Assembly (NCBI RefSeq): GCF_040655735.1
Contig: NZ_JBFAKK010000017.1
Coordinates: 99,163-163,162 of the forward strand
Length of the DNA stretch: 64,000 bases
Source of the DNA: Phytomonospora sp040655735
Lineage (GTDB): Bacteria > Actinomycetota > Actinomycetes > Mycobacteriales > Micromonosporaceae
Direction of reading: 5' to 3'
The position numbers and the translations under genes were made by a program. The stretch's first letter is position 1, and every line of letters begins with the position of its first letter. Of the stretch, positions 33,430 through 42,243 are shown one piece after another. The notes beneath the pieces are model-generated. The model was not told the origin of the DNA. It was given only the letters and a program-made list of their open reading frames with translations, and did no database searches.

Positions 33430-33601
33430 GAGTCAGGCGGCACACACCGCCACCAGCGCGAGGCCGCACGGCAGGCGGAGTGGGGCGGCGGCGGCAACGA
33501 CGAGTATCCGTGCGCCTCGCGAACAGCCCGCCTTAAAGCAATCCGAGTCCCGCGCCAAGCCTCCGCCCCCTCGCGCTAACCCCCCCTCGCGCATCCCCGC
33601 C

Positions 33602-34681
33602 CTACCCCGCCAACTTCGCGTAGGCCGGCTTGATCACGTCGTTGATGATCTCCAGTCGCGCGTCGAAGTGCACGAAGGCACTCTTCATCGCGTTCACCGT
33701 GAACCACCGCAGGTCGCTCCACCCGTATCCGAAGGCCTCCGACAGCAGCGCGAACTCCTTCGACATCGAGGTCCCGCTCATCAGCCGGTTGTCGGTGTTC
33801 ACCGTGACCCGAAAGCCCAGCGAGCTCAGCAATCCGATGGGGTGTTCGGCGATAGAGGGAGCCGCGCCGGTCTGGACGTTCGACGAGGGACACATCTCCA
33901 GCGGAATGCGCATGTCGCGCACGTAGTGCGCGAGGCGGCCGAGGTGCGCGCCGCCGTCGGCGGTGGGAGTGATGTCGTCGATGATGCGCACGCCGTGTCC
34001 GAGGCGGTCGGCTCCGCACCACTGGAGGGCCTGCCAGATCGAGGGCAGGCCGAAGGCCTCGCCGGCGTGGATGGTGAAGTGCGCGTTCTCGCGCTGGAGG
34101 TACTCGAAGGCGTCGAGGTGGCGGGTGGGAGGGAAACCGGCCTCGGCGCCGGCGATGTCGAAGCCGACGACGCCCTCGTCGCGGTAGCGGACGGCGAGTT
34201 CGGCGATCTCCATCGACCGGGCTGCGTGGCGCATCGCGACCAGCAGGAGGCCCATCTTGATGGGGCGGCCGTTGCGGGCGGCTTCGGCCGATCCCTCGCC
34301 GAATCCGGCGAGCATCGCCTCGACGGCCTGCTCCAGGGTGAGGCCGCGTTCGATGAGCAGTTCGGGGGCCATGCGGACCTCGGCGTAGACGACGCCGTCG
34401 TCGGCGAGGTCGAGGGCGCATTCGCGGGAGACGCGCTGGACGGCCTGCTCGGTCTGCATGACGCCGACGGTGTGCGCGAAGGTCTCCAGATACCGCTCTA
34501 GGGAACCGGAGTCGGCCGCGGCGCTGAACCACTCGCCGAGGGCTCCGGCCTCGGTCGCGGGGAGTTCGTGCCCGCACTCCTCGGCCAGCTCGATGACGGT
34601 CTGGGGCCGCAGCCCACCGTCGAGGTGGTCGTGCAGGAGGACCTTGGGGGCGGAGCGGATCTCTTCGAGAGTCAGTGGCAT
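33602..34681 (-). CDS. add: Adenosine deaminase
   Basis: Protein of 359 residues with the metal-dependent TIM barrel of adenosine deaminases. It has the zinc ligands HDHLDGG (about 17-23), the substrate-binding helices, FTIHAGEAFG (third His and catalytic Glu), DRLGHGVRI, and the SLGFRVTVNTDNR segment that holds the metal Asp. It converts adenosine and deoxyadenosine to inosine forms and belongs to the nucleoside salvage set with the thymidine phosphorylase, cytidine deaminase and BMP-type importer genes between 37.7 and 46.6 kb. The gene is leaderless, with TATGCT ending 6 nt before ATG. Confidence 0.95.
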   Translation of the reverse strand: MPLTLEEIRSAPKVLLHDHLDGGLRPQTVIELAEECGHELPATEAGALGEWFSAAADSGSLERYLETFAHTVGVMQTEQAVQRVSRECALDLADDGVVYAEVRMAPELLIERGLTLEQAVEAMLAGFGEGSAEAARNGRPIKMGLLLVAMRHAARSMEIAELAVRYRDEGVVGFDIAGAEAGFPPTRHLDAFEYLQRENAHFTIHAGEAFGLPSIWQALQWCGADRLGHGVRIIDDITPTADGGAHLGRLAHYVRDMRIPLEMCPSSNVQTGAAPSIAEHPIGLLSSLGFRVTVNTDNRLMSGTSMSKEFALLSEAFGYGWSDLRWFTVNAMKSAFVHFDARLEIINDVIKPAYAKLAG

Positions 34682-34687
34682 CGGTCG

Positions 34688-34693
34688 AGCATA
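34688..34693 (-). promoter_or_regulatory. -10 box of leaderless add
   Basis: TATGCT on the minus strand ends 6 nt before the ATG at 34681. No ribosome site is present. Confidence 0.6.
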
Positions 34694-34747
34694 CGACCGG
34701 CCGGTGACCCACTCGTGTCGGCGTGGTGACGTTGGGCGACATGGGAA

Positions 34748-34774
34748 ACGGCCCCCGCCGTGGGCGAGGGCCGT
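34748..34774 (-). terminator. Terminator of the Cys-rich peptide gene
   Basis: 12-nt arms (34748-34759 and 34763-34774) pair with one mismatch around GTG; the minus strand continues with TTTCCC. It closes the peptide operon before add. Confidence 0.7.
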
Positions 34775-34789
34775 GTTCCGTGCCGGGGT

Positions 34790-34942
34790 CTAGCAGCAGG
34801 GCGGCTTGCCCTCGCCGATCGTGCCGGGGAAGTAGACGCCGTCTCCGCCGCAGCCCGAGACGCAACGGGCGATGACAACGCTCGCTTTGGCCTCGTTCTT
34901 GGGGAGTAAGGCCCTGGACACTCGCGCGAAAAGTTTGCGCAT
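34790..34942 (-). CDS. Cys-rich 50-residue peptide, candidate precursor of a disulfide-linked product
   Basis: A 50-codon gene with a strong AGGAGG site 6 nt before its ATG. The first 25 residues are basic and amphipathic (MRKLFARVSRALLPKNEAKA) and the second half is Gly-rich with four cysteines: RCVSGCGGDG near 27 and 31, then a terminal PPCC at 49-50. This leader/core layout is that of a processed small peptide. Upstream in the same direction are a signal peptidase, a thioredoxin-like protein and a MauE/DoxX protein, the tools to cut and oxidise it. No lanthipeptide, lasso or thiopeptide enzyme is present. I know no described family with this sequence. Confidence 0.75.
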   Translation of the reverse strand: MRKLFARVSRALLPKNEAKASVVIARCVSGCGGDGVYFPGTIGEGKPPCC

Positions 34943-35039
34943 GACACGCCTCCTATATTGACGCTTGTCGATGCAATGAACCCATAGTGTTCCGAATGCC
35001 TCAGCCGGGGTCAATATCAGACCGCATAAGCAACCGCAT

Positions 35040-35480
35040 TCAGAGTTTGCGCACGACCACGCCTCGCACACGACCGAGCGCGACCAGACCCTCGTGCCGC
35101 GAGTCATAACTGTCCACCCGGTTGTCCCCCAGCGCGACGAAGCCGTCGGCGGGAACCGGCTCCCCTGCCAGGTCGAGCAGGGCCGGGCCCAGCCCGGGCG
35201 GCACGGCGTCGCCGGGACCCGCCGCCACCCGCTTGAGCAGCCACAGCCGGCCACCGCCGGGCGAGGGCACGGCGCCGCCCTCGAAACGCGGAATAAAGGC
35301 CACGACCTGGCCCGCGCGCACACGGCCGGTCCGGCGGACCAGCACTGTGTCCCCGTCCAGGTAGGCCGGGGACATGCTCGACCCGTCCACATCGACCATG
35401 ACGAAGCGCCGTCGTGCCCACCACAGCGCACCCACGAGCGCCAGGAGCGACGCCGCTAAGACCACAGCCCAGAACGGCAC
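35040..35480 (-). CDS. Minimal S26-family signal peptidase
   Basis: Protein of 146 residues. GTG at 35480 follows the redoxin stop by 2 nt. One membrane helix (about 6-22) is followed by the catalytic Ser in DGSSMSPAYLDGD (near 35-39), the catalytic Lys in LLKRVAAGPGD and the box E motif ALGDNRVDSYDSR. It is shorter than housekeeping LepB (usually over 200 residues), as in dedicated signal peptidases. It probably cleaves the peptide encoded next (97 nt downstream) or another exported partner at the outer membrane face. Confidence 0.9.
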   Translation of the reverse strand: MPFWAVVLAASLLALVGALWWARRRFVMVDVDGSSMSPAYLDGDTVLVRRTGRVRAGQVVAFIPRFEGGAVPSPGGGRLWLLKRVAAGPGDAVPPGLGPALLDLAGEPVPADGFVALGDNRVDSYDSRHEGLVALGRVRGVVVRKL

Positions 35481-35482
35481 GA

Positions 35483-35995
35483 CTAGTCCCCGTCCCGGAA
35501 CTCGTGCGAGACGACGACCTGCCCGGCACCGAGAACGCAGAACGCCGGGGTCGCCTTGACGCGAAAGGCCCTCGCCACCGGTCCCCTGCGGCGCTCGACG
35601 ACGACATGGGCGTGCGGGGAGGCCACGGCGATCATCTCCTCCTGGTCGGGCGCCTCGCGGACGACCGCAAGGGCCTGCTTGCGTCCCAGGGGAAGCGCGG
35701 CGGCCACCGCCGACCACTTCGGCAACTCCTCCGCACAGGTCTCGCACTGGGGATCGAAGAAGCCGACCAGAGTCCCCTCCGGCAGGGCGTCCCTGGTGAG
35801 GATCTCGCCGTCCACCGTGGCCGCCTCGAAGTCGTCGACGCGTTCGCCCACTTCGGCCAGGGCGACGGTCTTGACCTCGAAGGCGGCGAACTTGGCGTCG
35901 TGCTCACGCACCCGTTTGACCAGCGCCACGGTCAGCAGGAGATTGAGCAAGCCGAGCAAAGTCGCCAGTACGGTCAGGGACGCTAATAGCGCCAT
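35483..35995 (-). CDS. Membrane-tethered thioredoxin-like redoxin (MauD/TlpA-like)
   Basis: Protein of 170 residues. An N-terminal membrane helix (about 3-25) anchors an outside thioredoxin fold of the AhpC/TSA-TlpA group: FEAATVDGEILT at the start, the active-site pair in FFDPQCETCAEE (CxxC near 83-86), and the cis-Pro loop KATPAFCV. With the MauE/DoxX protein encoded 13 nt upstream it resembles the MauD/MauE pair that makes disulfides in the small subunit of methylamine dehydrogenase. Here no dehydrogenase is present; the likely client is the four-cysteine peptide. Confidence 0.88.
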   Translation of the reverse strand: MALLASLTVLATLLGLLNLLLTVALVKRVREHDAKFAAFEVKTVALAEVGERVDDFEAATVDGEILTRDALPEGTLVGFFDPQCETCAEELPKWSAVAAALPLGRKQALAVVREAPDQEEMIAVASPHAHVVVERRRGPVARAFRVKATPAFCVLGAGQVVVSHEFRDGD

Positions 35996-36008
35996 GGGGA
36001 CTCCCGAA

Positions 36009-36560
36009 TCAGCCGTGCCGCGACGAGGTCGTCGCGGGCGTTGGACGGAACAACTCGTACAGATCGTCGAACATCGTCACCAGACCGCCGAACACCAGAC
36101 CGCCGACGACCGCGACCGCCGCCAGCCCGAACTCCAGCGGACCGCCGACCGCCGCGCCGACGAGCCCCGCGGCGGCGACCAGCAGCAGGAAGGCGTTGCG
36201 CCCCACGTGCTGCGGCCCCATCGGGGTCGTCGACTTGCCGAAGCACGAACAGGGCTCGGTGTCACCGTCACGGACGGCGACGACGATCCCGACGGTGAAA
36301 CCACCGAGCAGACCGAGCGCCACGACGAAACCGGCCAGCGCCGACACGGTCAGCGGGATCGCCATGAGAACGACGATCGCGACCTCCGCGACGACGACGA
36401 GAACGGCCGTCTGCTTCACCAGCGCCCGCGGCACGACCCGCATCCGCCGGGTAGCCCGCTGGAACGACCGGTAGCGGACCGGACTGGTCAGCTTGGTCGC
36501 CGCCGAAACGAGGAAGACCGCACCGATCAACGCCCGGCAGGCCAGGGCCAGATACTCCAT
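36009..36560 (-). CDS. MauE/DoxX family redox-associated membrane protein
   Basis: Protein of 183 residues with four membrane helices. The loop between helices holds the family signature PCSCFGKST (CxC near 103-105), and helix 1 has the VFLVSAATKLTSP pattern of MauE/DoxX proteins. Such proteins pass electrons or disulfides between the quinone pool and outside thioredoxins. It is the first gene of the four-gene run leading to the peptide. AGGAGG lies a few nt before the ATG. The promoter should be in 36561-36627. Confidence 0.9.
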   Translation of the reverse strand: MEYLALACRALIGAVFLVSAATKLTSPVRYRSFQRATRRMRVVPRALVKQTAVLVVVAEVAIVVLMAIPLTVSALAGFVVALGLLGGFTVGIVVAVRDGDTEPCSCFGKSTTPMGPQHVGRNAFLLLVAAAGLVGAAVGGPLEFGLAAVAVVGGLVFGGLVTMFDDLYELFRPTPATTSSRHG

Positions 36561-36627
36561 TTCCGCGCCTCCTACAAAGGGCGACCGTCCGACGACGCAC
36601 GCGGAATCGAAGCTACTCGATCAATTC

Positions 36628-36649
36628 GGCCCGGGGAAGACCCCGGGCC
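36628..36649 (-). terminator. Terminator of the DUF4272 gene
   Basis: A perfect 9-bp GC stem with an AAGA loop (36628-36636 with 36641-36649) separates the DUF4272 gene from the MauE operon. Confidence 0.75.
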
Positions 36650-36668
36650 GACAAGATCTACTGTGGAC

Positions 36669-37349
36669 TTATGCGGACAGGTCGACCTGATCCCAAGCGG
36701 GGAAGGGAACCTGGCTGCGACCGCGCACGACCAGCGCCCACTCCAGTGCCCAACGCCGATGCCACACCGCCGCCGGATCCAGCGGTCCCGGCGCGGGCAT
36801 CCCGCGACGGGCCGCGTCCTGGTACATCCAGTCGAGGCAGTAGTACATGTCCAGAAGGGACGCGACCTCCCACGGATCCGGCCTCGTCGTCAAAGTCCGC
36901 GAACGCCAGGCCCCGAAGGACTCGCCACCGCGCAGGTCCGGAAAGAGCGCCGCCAGACCCTCGACGCAATCGCGCTGCGGGTCGAGATGCTCGACCAGAC
37001 CCAGCAGCCACGCCAGTCCATAGAGGGCATCGAGCTGCTGGGCGTACCGGCGCGGATCCCCCACACCGCTGCCGATGAAGGCCCACTCGTCGCGGGTCAT
37101 CTCCTCCAGCACATGGGCGTCGAGCATCCACCGCATCGCGTTCTGCGGCGGCATGTCCATCACCCTGGCCTGAAGGACGTTGAGTATCGCCGCCCGCGCC
37201 TCGATCTCGCCGACCGAACGCAGACTCACGTCCTCGTCCGGCTGCCAGATCAGCGGAAAACGATCGGCGTTCATGGGCACGCCCAAACGCTGAAAGTCTC
37301 CACACGTACGGGTACGGATCTGCCGAGGATCCACCGTCATCGCAGTCAT
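36669..37349 (-). CDS. DUF4272 domain protein
   Basis: Protein of 226 residues. ATG at 37349 is the likely start; a frame to 37442 is open but lacks a site. The DUF4272 pattern is visible: RTRTCGDFQRLGVPMN at the N-terminus, the middle DEWAFIGSG, a SFGAWRSRTL segment, DMYYCLDWMYQDA, and the closing VWHRRWALEWAL. The function of DUF4272 is not known; proteins are cytoplasmic and often close to SUKH or immunity-like genes. A terminator follows, so it is probably not part of the peptide operon. The gap 37350-37668 (319 nt) has no gene that I can see. Confidence 0.82.
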   Translation of the reverse strand: MTAMTVDPRQIRTRTCGDFQRLGVPMNADRFPLIWQPDEDVSLRSVGEIEARAAILNVLQARVMDMPPQNAMRWMLDAHVLEEMTRDEWAFIGSGVGDPRRYAQQLDALYGLAWLLGLVEHLDPQRDCVEGLAALFPDLRGGESFGAWRSRTLTTRPDPWEVASLLDMYYCLDWMYQDAARRGMPAPGPLDPAAVWHRRWALEWALVVRGRSQVPFPAWDQVDLSA

Positions 37350-37668
37350 GAGCCACTCGTTCAACACTCGTCGTGCCAGGATGGCGCACTTTACCGCGCC
37401 CAAGGTGGCGCGCGACACACGTGGCGCTCTACGCCGGAACATTAGGGGTTCACGGGCTGATCTACAAGGGTGACAAGTCGGGGCTAATGGCTGCGAACAG
37501 TGAGCAAGACGACATGCGCTGGTGAGCTTTGCACGGAGAACCGACGCGAAATTAACGCACCCGCAACAGGGACTTTCGGCCCCGCCTTTTCAGCACCCCG
37601 GAAAACCACCGTGAGACAAGAGACCAGGACTCGGCGTGACCGCGCCGAATCCCGATCCGCAAGCCGGG

Positions 37669-38946
37669 TCAGGCGATCCGGTCGATCAGCATCGTGCGCG
37701 AGACAGAGTCCCCGCCGACGTCGACGGCGCCTTCGAGGACCTGCCGGGCCGCGGCGAAGCGCGCGGTCTCCCCGGCGTCGGCGTGCAGCCGCAGGATCGG
37801 CTCACCGGCCCGCACGGTCTCCCCCACGGCCCGCAGGATCTCCACACCGGCCCCCGCCGACACCTTGTCCTCCTTGCGCGCCCGGCCGGCACCCAGACGC
37901 CAGGCGGCCACACCGACGGCGTAGGCGTCCATCCGGGTCACCACACCGTCCGACTCGGCCACCACGTCGTCGGACTCCTCGGCGACCGGCAGCTCGGCGT
38001 CGGGATCGCCGCCCTGCGCCTCGACCATCGACCGCCAGGCGTCCATCGCGCGGCCGTCGGAGAGGGCCTTCGCCGGATCGGCGTCGACACCGGCCAGCGC
38101 CAGCATCTCCCGGGCCAGCGCGACCGTCAGCTCGACCACGTCGGCCGGTCCCCCGCCCGCCAGTACCTCCACCGACTCGCGCACCTCAAGGGCGTTGCCC
38201 GCCGTGCGCCCCAGCGGCGTCGACATGTCGGTCAGCAGCGCCACCGTCCGCACCCCGTGCGCGCCGCCGAGCCGGACCATCGTCTCGGCCAGCTCACGCG
38301 CCGGACCGATCTCCTTCATGAACGCGCCCGAACCGACCTTCACGTCCAAGACCAGCGCGTCGGTGCCCTCGGCGATCTTCTTGCTCATGATCGACGACGC
38401 GATCAGCGGAATCGACTCCACCGTCCCCGTCACGTCCCGCAGCGCGTACAGGCGCCGGTCGGCCGGGGCCAGCGACTCGCTCGCCGCGCAGACCACCGCG
38501 CCGACCCGGCGCATCTGGTCGATGAACTCCTCGTTCGACAGCGCCGTCCGGAAGCCGGGAATGGTCTCCAGCTTGTCGAGTGTCCCGCCGGTGTGCCCCA
38601 GACCGCGGCCCGAGAGCTGCGGAACGGCCACACCGTGCGCGGCGACCAGCGGCGCCAGCGGAAGCGTGATCTTGTCGCCGACACCGCCGGTCGAATGCTT
38701 GTCGACGGTCGGCATGCCCACACCCGACAAGTCGAGGCGCTCGCCGGAGGCGATCATCGCCTGCGTCCAGCGGGCGATCTCGGCGTCGGTGGCGCCGTTG
38801 AGGAAGATCGCCATCGCCAGCGCCGACATCTGCTCGTCGGCGACGGTCCCGCGCGTGTACGCGTCGATGACCCAGTCGATCTGGTCGTCGCCGAGAACAC
38901 CCTTGTCCCGCTTGGTGCGGATGATCTCGACCGCGCTGAAACTCAC
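37669..38946 (-). CDS. deoA: Thymidine phosphorylase
   Basis: Protein of 425 residues, class II pyrimidine nucleoside phosphorylase. The signature KHSTGGVGDKITLPLAPLVAA (phosphate site, first part only: KHSTGGVGDK near 83-92), the SGRGLGHTGGTLDKLE loop, and MSKKIAEGTDALVLDVKVG are all present. It splits thymidine and deoxyuridine to base plus deoxyribose 1-phosphate. GTG start overlaps the cytidine deaminase stop (GTGA), so deoxycytidine is turned to deoxyuridine and then split by one coupled pair. Confidence 0.95.
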   Translation of the reverse strand: MSFSAVEIIRTKRDKGVLGDDQIDWVIDAYTRGTVADEQMSALAMAIFLNGATDAEIARWTQAMIASGERLDLSGVGMPTVDKHSTGGVGDKITLPLAPLVAAHGVAVPQLSGRGLGHTGGTLDKLETIPGFRTALSNEEFIDQMRRVGAVVCAASESLAPADRRLYALRDVTGTVESIPLIASSIMSKKIAEGTDALVLDVKVGSGAFMKEIGPARELAETMVRLGGAHGVRTVALLTDMSTPLGRTAGNALEVRESVEVLAGGGPADVVELTVALAREMLALAGVDADPAKALSDGRAMDAWRSMVEAQGGDPDAELPVAEESDDVVAESDGVVTRMDAYAVGVAAWRLGAGRARKEDKVSAGAGVEILRAVGETVRAGEPILRLHADAGETARFAAARQVLEGAVDVGGDSVSRTMLIDRIA

Positions 38947-39353
38947 GACGTCTCCCTGCTGAGGTGGTCGGGGCCGAAGGCGCCCGGAAGAAGATCAATT
39001 ATGCGCAGCGGCCCCTCGGCGGAGTCGATGAGGCATTCGGGGCCGCCGTGCTCGAAGAGCAGCTGCCGGCAGCGTCCGCAAGGCGTCAGCGGGTTCCCGC
39101 CGCCGTCGACGCAGGCCATCGCGACCAGGCGCCCGCCGCCGCTGTCGTGGATCGCCGAGACCAGGCCGCACTCGGCGCACAGTGTCAGCCCGTAGGAGGC
39201 GTTCTCCACGTTGCAGCCCGAGACCACGCGCTCGGTCCCGTCGGCGGCCACGACCAGCCCGGCGGCGCCCACGGGGTACTTCGAGTAAGGCGCGTAGGCC
39301 CGCCGCATCGCGGCGACGGCCTCGGCGCGCAGGCCGTTCCAGTCGATGTCCAA
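38943..39353 (-). CDS. cdd: Cytidine deaminase
   Basis: Protein of 136 residues. TTG at 39353 is chosen since GGAGG lies 5 nt upstream and no ATG or GTG fits the family start (DIDWNGLRAEAVAAMRRAYAPYS). The zinc motifs CNVENASYGLTLCAE and PCGRCRQLLFE are complete, with Cys, Glu and CxxC ligands. It deaminates cytidine and deoxycytidine. It is coupled to deoA and follows the nucleoside importer genes after a strong terminator or processing hairpin (39433-39482). Confidence 0.95.
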   Translation of the reverse strand: MDIDWNGLRAEAVAAMRRAYAPYSKYPVGAAGLVVAADGTERVVSGCNVENASYGLTLCAECGLVSAIHDSGGGRLVAMACVDGGGNPLTPCGRCRQLLFEHGGPECLIDSAEGPLRIIDLLPGAFGPDHLSRETS

Positions 39354-39432
39354 GGCAACCTCCAGAGATGATGCTCGCCCGCCCGGGGCGGGTCGCGGGC
39401 CGAAACCGGCCGGAAAACTCACCGGCCCGAAC

Positions 39433-39482
39433 GCGCGAACGGCGCGGACACCCCGCGAAGGGGACGTCCGCGCCGTTCGCGC
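39433..39482 (-). terminator. Strong double hairpin between importer and cdd
   Basis: A perfect 17-bp stem (39433-39449 with 39466-39482) encloses a smaller CCCC/GGGG hairpin. It lies directly after the last permease gene, so it ends or attenuates the importer operon before cdd-deoA. Confidence 0.85.
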
Positions 39483-39485
39483 AGA

Positions 39486-40766
39486 TCAGGACTTCACGTA
39501 TGGCACCCCGTCGGCCGCCGGGGCCCTCACTTTCCCGACGAGCCCCGCCACGGCGAAGATCGTCACGATGTAGGGCAGCATCGACAGGAACTGCGAGGGG
39601 ATCGGCGAACCGCCCGGCATGGAGCTGAGGAAGATCTGCAGCTGGTCGGTGAACCCGAACAGCAGCGCGCCCAGCAGGGCACCGATCGGGTTCCAGCGGC
39701 CCACGATCAGCACCGCCAGGGCGATGAAGCCCTTGCCGACGGTCATGTTCTTGTTGAACGCGATCGCCGAGCCGATGGTGAAGAACGCGCCGCCGACACC
39801 GGCGATCAGGCCGCCCATGAGGACGTTGCGGAAACGCACCCAGTTGACCCGCACGCCGACCGAGTCGGCCGCCGCCGGGTGCTCGCCGACCGCGCGGGTG
39901 CGCAGACCGAAGGGCGTGTGGAACAGCGCCACGTACACGATCGCGACGAGCGCGACGGCCATGTACGTGAAGATGTTCTGGTCGAACAGGGCCGGTCCGA
40001 TCACCGGGATGTCCGACAGCAGCGGCACGGTCCAATCGCCAAGGCGCGGCGGCGAGTTGTACTGCTCGGCGGCCTGCTGCATGATCCGCTCGTACAGGAA
40101 GCCGGTCAGGCCCAGCGCCAGCAGGTTCAGCACGACACCGAGGACGACCTGGTCGACGAGGTAGCGGATCGCCAGGACGGCCAGGAACAGGCCGATGAGG
40201 CAGCCGGCGAGCGCGCCGGCGATGAGGCCGGCCCACGCGCTGGCGGTCAGCGTGCCGATGAGGGCGCCGGTGAAGGCGCCGACGAGGAACTGGCCCTCGA
40301 TGGCGACGTTGATGACACCGGAGCGTTCGCAGAGCACGCCGCACAGCGCGCCGAGGATCAGCGGGAGCGCCAGGAACAGCGCGCCCTGCATCGTCGCCGT
40401 CACCGGCAGGAAGACGCCCGGTTTGGCGATGGAGAAGCACACGAAGGCGAGCGTGAAGGCGGTCAGCGCGATCGCGGTGCCGCCGGTGAACATCCCGGCG
40501 CCCAGCGGCGAGACGAGCAGCGCGCCGACGATGACGCAGATCCCGGCCAGGGCGAAGACGGTCGCCGCGGCCGGAAGTTTGACCTCGATGTCCTCGCCGG
40601 TCCAGAAGATCTTGAAGACGGCGTTCGCGCCGGACTCGACGCGTGTGCCGAACCAGATCGCGATGAGGCCGAGGGCGATGTAGGTGAGCCCGCCCTTGAC
40701 CGAGCGGGTCCAGAAGCCGTGGACGGCCTTGGACTCGGCGACCTCCGCGGTAGCGAGAGTGGTCAT
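39486..40766 (-). CDS. Nucleoside ABC importer permease (NupQ-like)
   Basis: Protein of 426 residues with about ten membrane helices, family of the BmpA-associated permeases (branched-chain type). The inner pattern CERSGVINVAIEGQFLVGAF is the conserved EGxM/EGxF loop region that meets the ATPase; GKGFIALAVLIVGRWNPIGALLGALLFG is near the C-terminus. It pairs with the permease upstream (4 nt gap) to form the channel. Last gene of the importer operon. Confidence 0.92.
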   Translation of the reverse strand: MTTLATAEVAESKAVHGFWTRSVKGGLTYIALGLIAIWFGTRVESGANAVFKIFWTGEDIEVKLPAAATVFALAGICVIVGALLVSPLGAGMFTGGTAIALTAFTLAFVCFSIAKPGVFLPVTATMQGALFLALPLILGALCGVLCERSGVINVAIEGQFLVGAFTGALIGTLTASAWAGLIAGALAGCLIGLFLAVLAIRYLVDQVVLGVVLNLLALGLTGFLYERIMQQAAEQYNSPPRLGDWTVPLLSDIPVIGPALFDQNIFTYMAVALVAIVYVALFHTPFGLRTRAVGEHPAAADSVGVRVNWVRFRNVLMGGLIAGVGGAFFTIGSAIAFNKNMTVGKGFIALAVLIVGRWNPIGALLGALLFGFTDQLQIFLSSMPGGSPIPSQFLSMLPYIVTIFAVAGLVGKVRAPAADGVPYVKS

Positions 40767-40770
40767 CGGT

Positions 40771-42243
40771 TCACCAGCCTTTCGCCATGGTGAGGTCCAG
40801 GCCGGCGCCCCGGGAGGGGCGCAGCCGGAAGATTGCCTTCACCAGCGCCGGGGCGGCGATGAAGATGACGATGAGCGCCTGGAGGACGGTCACCATGTCG
40901 ACGGGGATGTCGGCGACGGACTGCATGCGCACACCGCCCGCCTGCATCGCGCCGAACAGCAGGCCCGCCATGACGACGCCGACGGGACGCGCGCGGCCCA
41001 GGAGGGCCACCGTGATGCCGTCGAAGCCGATGTTGCCCACCACGGCCGGCGTCAGCGCGTGCGAGGTGCTCGACAGCATGATCGTCGCGCCGCCGAGGCC
41101 GGCGAGCGCGCCCGCGCAGGCCATGGCGGTGGCGTAGGTGCTCGCGACGCTCATTCCGGCGGTGCGGGCGGCGTCGGGGTTGGCCCCGACGGTCCGCATC
41201 CGGAACCCGAGGGTCGAGCGGCTCAGCAGCCAGCCGATGACCCCGGCCGCCGCGATGGCGACGAGGATGCCCCAGTTGGCCCGCAGGTTGGCGTTGAGGA
41301 ACAGCGAGGGCAGCCAGGACGTGTTGTCCACCGACTTGCTGATCGCGTCGGTGCGCTCGGTGGAGTGCACGAAGGCCGTCGAGATCACCCACAGCAGCCC
41401 GTAGGCGGCGATGTAGTTGAGCATGATCGAGGTGATCACCTCGTGGGCGCCGGTGCGGGCCTTGAGGACGCCGGGAATGGCGCCCCAGATCGCGCCGGCG
41501 AGGGCGCCGCCGAGAAGCGTGGCGATCACGTGGATCCCGAGCGGCAGGTCGAGGCCGAAGCCGACCACGGCGGCGCCGATGGCGCCGGCGATGGCCTGGC
41601 CCTGGGCGCCGATGTTGAACAGGCCCGAGCGAAACGCCAGCGCCACGGCGAGACCGGTGAAGATCAGCGGAGCGGCGTTGGTGAGCGTGTCGGAGATCGG
41701 GCGCAGCAGCTTCGTCCAGTCGACCTGGCCCTGGAAGGCCAGTTCGAGCTGGGTGAAGTCGACGATCGCGCCCTGGAAGAGCGCGCTGTAGGCGTCGGAG
41801 ATCGCCGTCCAGCTCGCCGACAGCGCGTCACCGGGCCGGGAGAAGAAGTAGGTGTACATCCCGCGGATCTCTTCGTCGGAGACGACGATGAGGACTCCGC
41901 CGATGACCATCGCCAGGATCAGCGAGTAGATCGTCACCATCACCGAGTTCGCGGTGACCAGGTAGCGCAGGAAGCGCACCGCCCAGGGGCGTTCGCGCTC
42001 GACCGGGGGCGCCTCGACGGCGACGGTCTGGTCGGGCTGCGGGGCCGTCCCGGTCCCGGCGACCTCCTGGAGCGCCTCCTTCTCGGCGCGCACCTCGGCC
42101 CTCTCGGTCACCGGTCCGGCGTCGGGCGAGGAGGCGGCGGGTTCGGGGCTCGCGGCCGCCGCACCCTCGGGCTCGGGAACCGCGTTCCCGGTCGTGTCGG
42201 GCGCGTCGCCCTCACCGGGTGGTTCCACGGGCGGCTTGGTCAC
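40771..42243 (-). CDS. Nucleoside ABC importer permease (NupP-like)
   Basis: Protein of 490 residues. The first 85 residues are an acidic, Pro/Ala-rich cytoplasmic extension not usual in shorter homologues. Then follow about ten membrane helices with FRSGLFNIGAQGQAIAGAIGA (the ATPase-contact loop) and ILKART-like segments (VLKARTGAHEVITSIMLNYIAAY). GTG start overlaps the ATPase stop (GTGA). Together with the next permease it forms the channel. Confidence 0.92.
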   Translation of the reverse strand: MTKPPVEPPGEGDAPDTTGNAVPEPEGAAAASPEPAASSPDAGPVTERAEVRAEKEALQEVAGTGTAPQPDQTVAVEAPPVERERPWAVRFLRYLVTANSVMVTIYSLILAMVIGGVLIVVSDEEIRGMYTYFFSRPGDALSASWTAISDAYSALFQGAIVDFTQLELAFQGQVDWTKLLRPISDTLTNAAPLIFTGLAVALAFRSGLFNIGAQGQAIAGAIGAAVVGFGLDLPLGIHVIATLLGGALAGAIWGAIPGVLKARTGAHEVITSIMLNYIAAYGLLWVISTAFVHSTERTDAISKSVDNTSWLPSLFLNANLRANWGILVAIAAAGVIGWLLSRSTLGFRMRTVGANPDAARTAGMSVASTYATAMACAGALAGLGGATIMLSSTSHALTPAVVGNIGFDGITVALLGRARPVGVVMAGLLFGAMQAGGVRMQSVADIPVDMVTVLQALIVIFIAAPALVKAIFRLRPSRGAGLDLTMAKGW

